Source of the DNA: Fulvia fulva
Taxonomy: Eukaryota > Ascomycota > Dothideomycetes > Mycosphaerellales > Mycosphaerellaceae
Length of the DNA: 64,000 nucleotides
Direction: 5' to 3'
Assembly: GCF_020509005.1 (NCBI RefSeq)
Contig: NC_063024.1
Span: 1,488,001 to 1,552,000 of the forward strand
Under the pieces are notes generated by a model. That model was not told the origin of the DNA. It worked only from the letters and a program-made list of their open reading frames with translations, and ran no database searches. Below, one piece after another: positions 1 through 10,154 of this stretch. Positions within the stretch are counted from its first letter, which is position 1. Each line of letters starts with the position of its first letter. Both the position numbers and the translations under genes were made by a program.

Positions 1-3000
1 ATAATGAATCATTTGAAATGCCGTACCTATAAGGCAGACTAGAGGTCTAATAAGTACCTAATAGTATAGTCTATTAACTATCTAGCTACGCTAGTACTAT
101 TAGGCAATTATCGACCGCCGATAGTAGAAGATAACCCCGACGAAGTTACCGCTCCTACGCTATCGTTACCTAAGTATATACCCTAACTATAGTTCTATAC
201 GACGTTCGAGGACGAAGAGGATAACTTCTATATATATACTCGATAACCGTTACCGGAAGACGGCGTTAAGACGTTAAAGCGACCGTGCTAACATACGATA
301 ATAAAAGTAACGAGTTGTTAAAATAGAACTAGAGATCGATATCGTAAACATCTCCGCGGCCTACGTAGTAAAACTAGCTCGTAAGAAAGGAGCGGAAGTC
401 TATATAATATAGACTATACTACCTAGTTAGAAGTACTACGCTAATATATTACGAGCCTACGTAATAGTAGCGACTAGGTAAGACTTCGATCCTACTAGGC
501 TCTACGCTATAAACCTTCGAAAGGTATAGTTAGTAGACCCCTTAATAGTATATATAATAATAGTGAATAGCGACTTCGATAGATTTATAAAAGGCAAAGA
601 TAAGGACTAAGATACTAAGGTCTACTTACCCTAGGAACCATACGATTTCGAGGACTATTTTAACCGTTAGGATATATCGAAGATCCTACCTTACCGCCCT
701 AGTAAAGACTATAAAATACACCTTAAAGACGAAACTAAGTCACCTCCTTTTAAGCGGCTATACGTAATGTCGTCTCGCGAGAATAAGGTAATAAAGAAGT
801 AGGTCGACAATTAGCTATAATCTAGAGCGATATAACGAAGTACGAGCCCGGCTTCTATACTAGTACTAATTGTACGTAAACTAGGCGGCGGTCTACGGGT
901 CTATATCAACTATAGAGCTCTTAACGCCCTTACGGTCAATAGTAGATACCTAATACCGCTATTCTAAGAAACGCTAAACCGCCTAAATAGGAAGAAGTAC
1001 TTTACTAAACTCGATATTATCTCTACCTTTAACCGTATTCGTATTACGGAGGGCTACGAATAGAAAACTACGTTTAGTACTCGCTATAGTCAATTCGAGT
1101 ATATAGTAATGCCTTTCGGCCTATATAATGCTCTAGGAACATTCTAATTATATATTAACGATACGCTTAGGGAGTATCTCGATAACTTCTGTTTAGTATA
1201 CCTAGATAATATCCTGATCTTTAGCGATACATTCGAGGAATATATATAATACGTACGTAAAGTGCTATAACGTATACGTAAAGCCGGCCTATAATTAGAC
1301 ATCGACAAATGCGAGTTCTACTAAATAGAGACGAAGTACCTTAGTATTATTATAGGAGTCGACGGTATCCGTATAGACCTAGAAAAGGTCGACGTAGTTA
1401 AGAACTAGCTTACTCTAATATGCCTAAAGGATATATAAGTATCCCTTAGGTTTGGAAACTTCTATCGAAGGTTTATATAGAACTTCTCTAAAATCTGTAT
1501 ACCCCTTACGAATTTAATAAAGACTAGTAAGAATAGTAAACCGATACTATTCGTTTAGACAATAGAATACGAAGCAGCCTTCTAAGGATTAAAAGATGTA
1601 TTCTTAACGGACACGGTACTCGTATACTTTGTACTAGGGTTAGAAACTATAGTCGAAACAGATGCCTTAGATTTCGTTACTACGGTAGTAATTTTATAGA
1701 AACACGGAGACGTCTAGAGACCGGTAGTATATATATCTAAGAAGATATTACTATAGGAGTATAACTACGAGATTTACGATAAGGAACTATTAGCTATCGT
1801 CCTCGCCTTCGAAGAATAGAGACCTAAGCTTACCGTTAACTTAGACGATAATATAGATACCGATTTCGAGAATACAAAGGATATAGACAATAATCCCGTT
1901 ATTATCTACTCCGATCACAAGAACCTAGAATACTTTATAAGCACGAAACAACTTAATAGACGGTAGGTACGCTAGGTATAGTTCCTAGTACAGTTCGTAT
2001 TCAAAATTACCTATTGTCTAGGTGTATAGGGTATAAAGCCTAATAGTCTTACTAGACGATCGTAAGATCTACCGTCGGATCTAAGCGATCTACGTCTATA
2101 GTATTAGAGCTAGGTCATCCTACCGCCCGCTCGCCTCGATACTAAGCTTAATTCAAGCGAGCTACGGAAGGGGGAGGTAGCGTAGTAGGTAGTATAGTAG
2201 GATTTACTTATATAAGTCAAGGCTCTATATAACGAAGAGACCGTTTAGGCTACTATATAATAGCTATCCTAGAACTAGTAAGTACCCCTATTACGTAAAT
2301 ATAAGATCGACGATCGTACGTTTAAAGTAGAAGATAGTATAATCTATATAAAGAACGCCTACGGAGGATATAGCTTATTTGTCCTAGAAGTTACTAGCGT
2401 AGTAGAACTTCGTACTCTAATCACGAAATGTTTCTACGACATACCCGCGGCTAGGCATCCCGGCCGTAAAAAGACATTCGAGTTGATTAGTAGATACTAC
2501 CGCTAGCTACGTATAGTACAAACGATTAAGAGATTCGTCCGTAATTATATTATATATAGAATAACGGTTCCGTCAAATCGGTAGTATTAGGGCCTCCTTA
2601 TACTATTACCGGTACCCTTCGGAGTATAGGAGGATATCGCTATTAACTTTGTTATAGATTTGCCCGTAAGTAAGAGCTTAACCGATAGACAAACGTATAA
2701 GAACGTCCTTATAGTTACGGACAGGCTTACTAAGGAGAGATACCTAGTTCTAGTACTATAGATAGACGCCCTATATATCGTATATATCTTTATCCGCTAC
2801 ATCTTTGTACGTTATAGTATTCCTAAGAGCATCGTCTCGGATCGGGGCTCCTAGTAGACGTCTACGTTCTAGAGACGAGTTTACTCCCTACTCGGTATTT
2901 AATAACGACTGTCGACGGCCTTTTACCTAGAATCCGATAGATAGTCTAAAAACACGAATAAGGTTATAGAACATTACCTTAGGGCCTACATTAACTACGC

Positions 3001-3032
3001 CTAAGATAATTAGGTTGATTAGTTACTACTTA
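1..3032 (+). pseudogene. Gypsy-D pol relic, first part (protease end, RT, RNase H, integrase)
   Basis: Conceptual translation gives reverse transcriptase from about 680 to 1400, including [16 protein letters not shown] near 880-930, YFTKLDI near 1000 and YLDN at 1199-1210. The last motif is YLDD with its second catalytic Asp changed to Asn. RNase H follows at 1640-2060 (ETDALDF; YNYEIYDKELLAI; SDHKNLEYF). Integrase starts near 2280, with a zinc-finger remnant (HPGR near 2457) and the catalytic core from about 2630 to 3019. Many in-frame TAG/TAA codons stand at Gln and Trp positions. The first 30 or so bases keep several CpA/TpG sites and do not obviously belong to the protease. This is a dead gene, broken here by LINE-1. 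Confidence 0.85.
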
Positions 3033-3189
3033 GATATTTATTATATTACTAGAATATATCCTCGGGAGGGAATATCGACGAGGACTATTTATTCGATAGC
3101 CCTTATTAAGACGAGCAATCTACTTAAGTAGTAGCGACCCGCCTACGCTAGCGGCGGCGTAATCGTAGTATAAAGAACCCTAAAACTAA

Positions 3190-4560
3190 GGTTCCGTTCC
3201 CCTAAAGGTAGACCCTAGAGTTACGGAGTTACGGAGGATAACTACCTAATTAGGAAGCGCGACCCCGAATAGTAGCGAAGGATAGTAACTAACGAGAGCT
3301 ATAGCCTTATAAACATTATATACTAAGAGCTAAACCGGGGAATAAACTAAGAAAAAACCTAGGATATAAGCTAAGGCCTACTATATAGAAAGTAGAGGCT
3401 AACGACAAACAATATAGCGTAGACGACCCTATATACGGAGGCGGAAAACTTACTAGGGGATAACGAACACCTAGCCCGGATATATAAGAATACTATAGTA
3501 TAGCTACTAGGAGCGCTAAAAGCGCTATTATACTAAATCCCGAAGACAATCTAATAAGTAATATAGAAGGTAGCCTAGAGACTAACTATATAGGTAATAG
3601 TAGTAGTAGGTAAGAATAAACCCTCTCCGAAGGTAAGTAAGGCGGTACGCCTATATATTACTAATCCGGCGGAGAAACAAGAAATCGTAGCCCTAATAAG
3701 TAAGGAGATTGTCGACAGAATCGGCCAAAAGGAGGTAGTTAGAGCGAGGGTAGAGGCAATAGGCGTAGTGAGACTCTTTACCGTATAAGAGTCTAATAGA
3801 CGAAAGCTCGAGACCTATAAGAAGTAGACTACTAAAGTCGCGAAGTCGGTACGAGGCTCCTACTAATAGTATACCGTTATCGCCTACGGGGTCCCTAGGA
3901 CATTTAAGGTCGAAGACCTTCCCTACCTCTAAGTATAGAACTAGAACACCTCCCTAGGAGTACGACTAGCAAAGGCGGTATAGCTATATAAGATAGTAGA
4001 CCGAGAAAAGACGTACTTATCGCTTATTATCGAGGTAGAGATAGCGGAACAAGCTAACTAGATACTAGACAATAGGCTATTCTAGAACTACGAGAGAATA
4101 GACACGGAGATCTATTAGAGTAGCTATAGGGTACTACAATACTTCTAATACTAATAGTACGGCTATATAGCCCTAAAAAACGGGGAGAAGACCCTAAGGT
4201 ATCCTTACTACGTAGGCCTATACTAGGGAAGGGAATGCCTAAAAAAGGAGAGTAGGTATATATACTACGGTAGAAGGTACCTAGTATATTTAAACTAATG
4301 CCTAGCTAGAATAGTAGTATAAGAACGAGCGAGTCAAGTAAGGATCTCTATACTAGCTAGGTACCCCTAATAATAGTAGGAGGGACCTACTATATATAAG
4401 GGCTTCGAGCCGAGTAAAAGGAAGAGGGTAGAAGAGACGAATAAGGGAACCTAACCGTAAACGTATCTACCTCCCGGTAGGCCTCGACACCTTAACTAGG
4501 CCGCTAACGAACTAGGCCAAATACGAATCTTTAGGGCGCCCTAGCGGCCCTAGGGCTAGC
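3190..4560 (+). pseudogene. LINE-1 ORF1 relic (gag-like)
   Basis: This region precedes the endonuclease and occupies the ORF1 position of Tad-type LINEs. No frame is open for long, because Gln and Trp codons have become stops. Near 4255-4310 the translation YIYYGRRYLVYLN followed by CL looks like a CCHC zinc knuckle whose Cys and His codons turned into Tyr (TGC->TAC, CAC->TAC), a direct consequence of RIP. ORF1 proteins of this class bind the element RNA. The boundaries are approximate. Confidence 0.55.
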
Positions 4561-4599
4561 CGGATAGCGGGATATAGGCTTAGGAGATATAGTAGGTTA

Positions 4600-7500
4600 G
4601 TACGGAAATAGACCTTACGGTTAACAAATAATACTATACGACGACATTACTATTATATAGTATAACGTAAACAAAAGTAGGGACAAGGTCTAGCGCCACT
4701 TTCTATAAGAGCTAGACCCGCTACGGTACTACGTTATTACGGTATAGGAACTATAGATCAACCCCTACGTAGAACTCCTAGCTACTTATAATGACTAGAG
4801 ATACTATACCGTAATCGCGGGCTAACGAGGCGTTATCCCGAGGATATATATATACGTAAGTAAGACTATAGACCTTGAGTCGTAGAAGGTTTTACTACCG
4901 TAGTAGGGCAACCTAGGAGACATAACATTGATCTAGATCGGTACGACATAAGGCCCTATCTAGATCTATAACGTTTATAACACGCTACCGCGGGGTCGGA
5001 CGAGTAGGGAACTAGGAACCCTCGCCTACCTAGAGCGGACCCTAAGCTAAGATACGAAGTAAGTACTCCTCGGCGACTTTAACCTCTACTCCCTATAGTA
5101 GGGACTCGAATTTACTCCCCCGTACGCGTTTCTAGGGGGAAAGCTACTAGATATAACCGTACGCTACGGAATAGCCTTAGTAATACTAAAGGGAATAGAG
5201 ACGTAGAAGGTCTATATAAGTATAAGTACGATCGACCTATACTTTCTATTACGAGAACTTAAAGAGAGACTAGTCTAATGCCGACCGAACTACGCGCCAG
5301 AAGCCTCCTTAGACTATATCCCTATCTAAACGACGCTAGGGGTGAAGGCGATAGAGGAGCTAGTAAGCGAACTACGCCGTAACTAGAAGAAGGTACGCTA
5401 GGACGATATAAGAGGCTTCCTAATAGCGAACCTACTATAGTATAGAGAACTCGAGACGACAGCTCAGCTAGATCAAGTAGCGGAACAGATTACCTCGGTT
5501 ATATAGTAAGTAGCGGAATAATATACGCCGTTACTTTGGCCCTTAACGTAGTAGAAGGCCTTCTAGACCCCTAAATACTCTACGAAGGTAAGGGAGGCTA
5601 GAAGGGCAAGGCGATAGTAGACGAAGGAGCATACCTAAGAGACGTAGGAGCAATACTATCGCGCGACATAAGAGAAGAAGGCACAGATAAGACGCGATAA
5701 GCTATAGGACTAGAGAGCGACAATCGGGCTCGTTATAGAAAACCCGGAACAGATATAGAGACTTACTAAATAGGCACGACTACCTAAAGAGTAACAAACC
5801 CCTTACTTCCCCCTAATCGTAGACCGCGAAGGGATTGCCTAGGCTACGCCCCGGGGCAAGGCAAAAGTATTAGCCGACTATTTCTTTTCGACGTAAGTAG
5901 AGGTAGACCTTACGGACATCGACCCGAGTATATACCCGGAACCCCTAGATATAGATTAGGCGGTTAGCTCTAACATAGTAATAGGAGTTATAAGTAAGCT
6001 AAAAGGACGAAAAGCCCTAGGCCTAGACAGGATACTAAATATACTACTAAAAGAGTATAGAGAAGAGATCGCGCCGAGCCTTATAAACCTATTTACCGCG
6101 TACCTACGGCTAGGGTATCACCCGAAGCCGTATAGAGAGTCTATAATAGTAGTGCTACGTAAGCTATAGAAGGAGGACTATACTTAGCCTAAATCGTATA
6201 GACTAATCGCACTTCTAAATACGATAGGGAAGGTCCTAGAAAAGATAGTAGCCTAGAGACTTACGTAGCTAGCCGAGGACAACTACGTACTCCTAGTAAT
6301 ATAGATAGGGGGAAGAAGCTAGCGATCGACACTAATAGTAATAGAGCTAATTACGGAGCAAATTCAGACCCTCTAGTACTACGGTAGGAACCGAGCGGCG
6401 TCCTTACTATCCCTCGACATTATAGGAGCCTTCGACAACGTCTTATACTAAAGGCTTATACATATCCTATAGTAGAAAGGCATCCCCTAGTAGGTAACGA
6501 CGTTCGTCTACTCCTTTCTCTAGGAACGGACGACATACCTAGTCCTAGGAAGGTATACGTCCGACCCGGTAAAGGTAGAGGCTAGAATACCTTAGAGATC
6601 TACTCTCTCCCCTATCCTATTTCTAATGTTTATGTCTAATCTAATCCCCCTACTCACCTCTCCGTAAACCTTAGTATCGGGGTTCGTAGACGACATAAAC
6701 ATCCTAGCCTAGTTAGACTCGATAGAAGAGAACTGTCGCCTCCTCGAAGATAGGTACAAGAAATGCGAGGAGTGGGCAAAGAAGTATAGTGCCCGGTTCG
6801 CCCCTAAAAAGTACTAACTTATACACTTTAGTAAAGCGAGAACATACTATAATATAAAGGCGGCGGTAAGAATCTAAGGCTATAAGACAAAGCTATTATC
6901 GGAGCTACGAGTACTAGGGATCTAGCTCGACCCGAAGCTAAGCTAGAATATATAGGTTAAGAAAGCCTAGAGTCGAGCGCAAGTTAACGAAGCCTCGATA
7001 AAGAGACTTACGGTATCTATATAGAGAGTAACATTCGATAAGGCAAGAGTAATATATAAGGCGATCGTTAGACTAGCTATATTATATAGGGTATAGATTT
7101 AGGGAATAGGAGGCGTAGGTAAGCCGATCCCGAAACGGATAGAGTAACCCCTAAAAAGGATATAAGTAGGTAACCTACGTAGGATACTAGGCGTATATAA
7201 GACAACGTTAATAAGTACGGTAGAAATAGAGACAGGAACACTACTAATCGGCTAATATATCCGGGGAATAAGAATTTAATACGCGGTAGTGACGATAGGT
7301 TACCTAGTATAAACTACGATCTAGGAGGTAAAGAATAAGATAGAAAGCCACTACCGGAGAGGGGCCGGACATAGGACAAGCTAAAAAGAGGATGACCTTA
7401 CTACCTTTACGGCTATATAGACAAGCACCGAATAGCTAGTACGAAAAGAGGAGGAGCGTAGGACTCGCTAGGTAGGCGGGAGCAAGGCTAAGACCTAAAG

Positions 7501-8060
7501 CCTAGCGGAATAGATAGCGAGCTACCTATAGGAGTAGGACTAGAAAAGGAAGCCCCCTAAGACAATAGGCCCGATAGCGCTCCGAGCCTTCTAGAGACAC
7601 AATTACTAGCTATATAGGGACCTAATAAGGGCCGAAGCAAGCATAGCGATCCAAATCAGGTCCGAATATATTGGATTAAGGGCCTACCTATATAGAAGAC
7701 GCGTACTAGACATCTATAGCCTAGCCTACTAGTATAGCTACCTATCGCAAAACCTAGAATATATACTACTACAATACCCGTAGTAGGCGAGAGGTAGGGG
7801 AAATTGGAGGTACTAAGCGGGAAGGAGAGACTATAAGTTAATTATTAGAGACAAAGGAAACATTCGCCGAATCTCTCGGTAAATACTATAGTAGGGACAC
7901 CTCTAGTAGTTTAGCCTCGCTAGCGAGACGGAGGAGTAGATAGATAAGAGGCGGAAGCTAGGGGGTAGTAGATAGGGTAGTTATTAGGGCAGGCCTATAA
8001 TACTAGCGTACCCCTAATAAGCGAAATTTAAGACGATAACTAGGGGGAAAAGACAGGCGG
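4600..8060 (+). pseudogene. LINE-1 ORF2 relic (AP endonuclease and reverse transcriptase)
   Basis: Translation from about 4640 to 5340 shows an exonuclease-endonuclease-phosphatase fold: a QEPWINPY-like stretch, LLGDFNLY near 5070, and an IDLYF segment near 5230. Reverse transcriptase runs from about 5980 to 6860, with KGRKALGLD near 6010, SYRLIALLNTIGKVLEK near 6200 and FVDD at 6683-6694. Both catalytic Asp codons survive because they are GAC-GAC and hold no TpG. I see no RNase H domain after the RT. The C-terminal region to about 8060 is rich in basic residues. Stop codons at former Gln/Trp sites make it nonfunctional. Confidence 0.8.
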
Positions 8061-8180
8061 GAAGGAGGAGGGGTTTTTACTAACACGGTTTCCCCTCTAT
8101 ATATACGAAAACAAGATAGTATAGCTATATAGGCTAAAGGGCACTACAATAGCTTAATAAAATATCTATCTATCTCTATC

Positions 8181-9430
8181 TAGTTACTACTTACCGAGTT
8201 TGCTACTAACAATTATATATTAGCTACTACTAGAGTGTTACCCTTCTACGCTAATACCGGTCGTAACCTAGAATTTACGGATACTAGTCTAACCACCCCT
8301 ATAATTCTTATGCCCTATAAGTAACGACTCGATATAGAATCTACGAATACGTTTACTAAGCGTATAAACTAGATAAACTTATACCTAAGGCAAGAAATTG
8401 TGTTAGCCTAAGCGTTATAAGTAGATTTTATAAACGTATATCGCTAGCTACCTCCGAAAATAATATCGGCGACGAAGTTTATATTAATACTACTAACTAG
8501 TTAATAATACGCCCGTCTAAGAAGCTCGACATTAAGAACGTAGGGCCGTACGAGATCGCCGTAGCACTCCCGTATTAAAATGCTTACCGCGTTATAATAC
8601 CCGATTAGTTAGGCAATCTCTATAACACTTTCTACGCCTCGCTCCTATAACTAGCTACTAATAACCCCGAACCTAGACAGATCCTAGTACCGCCGCCCCT
8701 AATCGAGATTACCCGCGACGACGACGGCGAAATATCCGAAGAGTACTTCGTAGAGGATATACTCGATAGGAAATATTTTAAGCTAAAGGGAAGACTACTA
8801 AAACACTTACTATAGAAGCAAGACGAGTATAAGTACCTAGTAAAGTAGAAAGGATACCGCGAGCTAAGCTAGGAGCTACTAGAAGTATTAGTAGGAGTAG
8901 CCGCCTCTATTATAGACTTCTACTATAACTTTCCGACGAAGTCTATACCTACTAACTTTAAGCCGCCGTACGACTAGGTACCTAATAAGGACCGAGTTAC
9001 TAGTATACTACGATCTTATACTAAGTCTAGCTAGGTGCCTACGGAGAACGCGAGTACGTCTATACCGGTAGTTATATCGTAAACTAATACGCCCGTAACG
9101 GCGTCTAAGCTATAAGTAAGGACGTTACGCCGCTCGATAAGACTTAATACGAGTATAATAGAGTTTTATTCTAGGATACTTAATACGCTAGGGCTACTAT
9201 AGAACCGCGTATACCTACTTCTATAAGGATCGGGCTTCTCTAAGGAGTCGCCGTTAGTGTCTTATTGAAACACACCCTAAGCCTCTATATAGCCGTACTA
9301 GCTTAGCCGCCCGACGGATATAGTAATCGACATTAAGCTAAACAAGGTGGACTAGAGGATAATATAGTTTCCGTAGATATACTACTATAGAGATAGAGCC
9401 GTCCGAGGACGAATAGCGATCTAAAGGGGG
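8181..9430 (+). pseudogene. Gypsy-D pol relic, second part (integrase C-terminus, GPY/F, chromodomain)
   Basis: This continues the integrase interrupted at 3032: EFATNNYILATTRVLPFYAN at about 8195-8260 aligns with the conserved SETTGVSPFYA region of the intact Gypsy-A1. A GPY/F module (RPSKKLDIKNVGPYEI) lies at about 8507-8560. A chromodomain lies at about 8730-8945 (EEYFVEDILDRKYF, YKYLVKQKGY, then LLEVL and a final FYYNF); the Trp codons of its aromatic cage have become stops. Chromodomains of this class direct integration to H3K9-methylated heterochromatin. The reading frame is destroyed by RIP. Confidence 0.82.
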
Positions 9431-9432
9431 GG
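9423..9432 (+). other. Polypurine tract of Gypsy-D
   Basis: AAAGGGGGGG lies immediately before TAC and the start of the 3' LTR. It matches in form and position the purine run before the 3' LTR of Gypsy-A1 (58822-58832). It would prime plus-strand DNA synthesis. Confidence 0.7.
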
Positions 9433-9435
9433 TAC

Positions 9436-9606
9436 TATTACGGTTTACTACTACCGTAACGTCGCGCCGCGGCTCTTCCCTACGTACTAGCGCCTTAGCG
9501 CTTCCCTATATATCTCGCGCGCTTTGCGCTTCTCTTTCGTAGCCTTACCGAATAACGCTTATTTTACGGTAGCCCTATACTATCTTATAGATCACTACCC
9601 GTAATA
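9436..9606 (+). repeat. 3' LTR of Gypsy-D
   Basis: The LTR begins TATTACGGT and ends ACCCGTAATA, an inverted-terminal pair expected from TGTTACGG...CCGTAACA after RIP. It follows the polypurine tract directly and is about 171 bp, similar to the 184-bp LTR of Gypsy-A. The matching 5' LTR is outside the window, so the right edge rests on the terminal motif and on the resumption of Gypsy-C sequence. Confidence 0.6.
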
Positions 9607-10154
9607 TTATTATATTTAATATATTTTACTAAGTATTTCTAATATAGCTATTTACCTCCTACCGGTATTAGTCCTCGCGGCTATCTCTTTTTATAGTCTA
9701 GAATTTGCTTAACTTCCTATTAAACGGGTTCGGCGGGATCGGCTTCGTATTATTCGTCGTTAATATCTCGGATCGGTAGTAGTACGGGTTATGTCTTTCC
9801 TATAACCGGCGGATAAACTAGTATAAGAAGGTATAAGTAGAAGCGATTATCGATATTTAAAGTAGGTAGGAGCTCTACTTTATAAGTATTACCCGGTAGT
9901 ACCTCTATAATTACGTACGGTCTAGACTACTTTACGTCTATCTTACGAGAAGGTCTCTCTATTGTCTAGTTCTTAGTGCTTACCTATACTTCGTCGCCTT
10001 CGGCGTACCGTAGTATAGGTATACGCGTCTAGCTTACGTACTTAGCTTAGACTACTTATACTAAGGCTATCTACTATCGTAAGTATTAGTATATCTCTTA
10101 TATCTTAGCCGTAAACTTGTCCGCGGACTCGGCGTCTAGTCGCTATTTATATAG
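9607..10154 (-). pseudogene. Gypsy-C pol relic: integrase C-terminus, GPY/F and chromodomain start
   Basis: On the minus strand this gives RLDAESADKF (near 10130), then EGDEV with VSTKN and RPSRKIDVK (about 9920-10000), the segment that joins integrase to the chromodomain in chromoviruses. A proline-rich linker follows, with EVKQILDSRL near 9710 at the entrance of a chromodomain. Gypsy-D interrupts it at 9606. The upstream continuation is across LINE-2 and Gypsy-A2 at 27808. Confidence 0.75.

Larger units (their letters stand above)
3033..8180 (+). mobile_element. LINE-1: Tad-like non-LTR retrotransposon inserted in Gypsy-D integrase
   Basis: A non-LTR retrotransposon of 5.15 kb. The 13-bp direct repeat TAGTTACTACTTA flanks it (3020-3032 and 8181-8193). 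It ends in AATAAAATATCTATC plus more TATC units instead of poly(A). ORF1 relic (gag-like), AP-type endonuclease and reverse transcriptase follow in order. Gypsy-D integrase reads straight through when LINE-1 and one repeat are removed. It is heavily RIP-mutated. LINE-2 (minus strand) is a nearly full-length partner, so the two form a long inverted repeat. The first 65 or so bases (3033-3096) are not shared with LINE-2. Confidence 0.88.
1..9606 (+). mobile_element. Gypsy-D: RIP-degraded Ty3/Gypsy chromovirus, 5' end outside window
   Basis: A Ty3/Gypsy LTR retrotransposon read on the plus strand. The domains appear in chromoviral order: end of protease, reverse transcriptase, RNase H, integrase, GPY/F module, chromodomain, polypurine tract and 3' LTR. 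Its 5' LTR, gag and most of the protease lie before base 1. LINE-1 (3033-8180) interrupts the integrase, and removing it rejoins the frame across a 13-bp duplication. The frames are full of TAA/TAG codons where relatives have Gln or Trp, and CpA/TpG are nearly absent, as expected after RIP. It appears to have landed inside the chromodomain region of the minus-strand Gypsy-C, which resumes after 9606. Confidence 0.85.
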
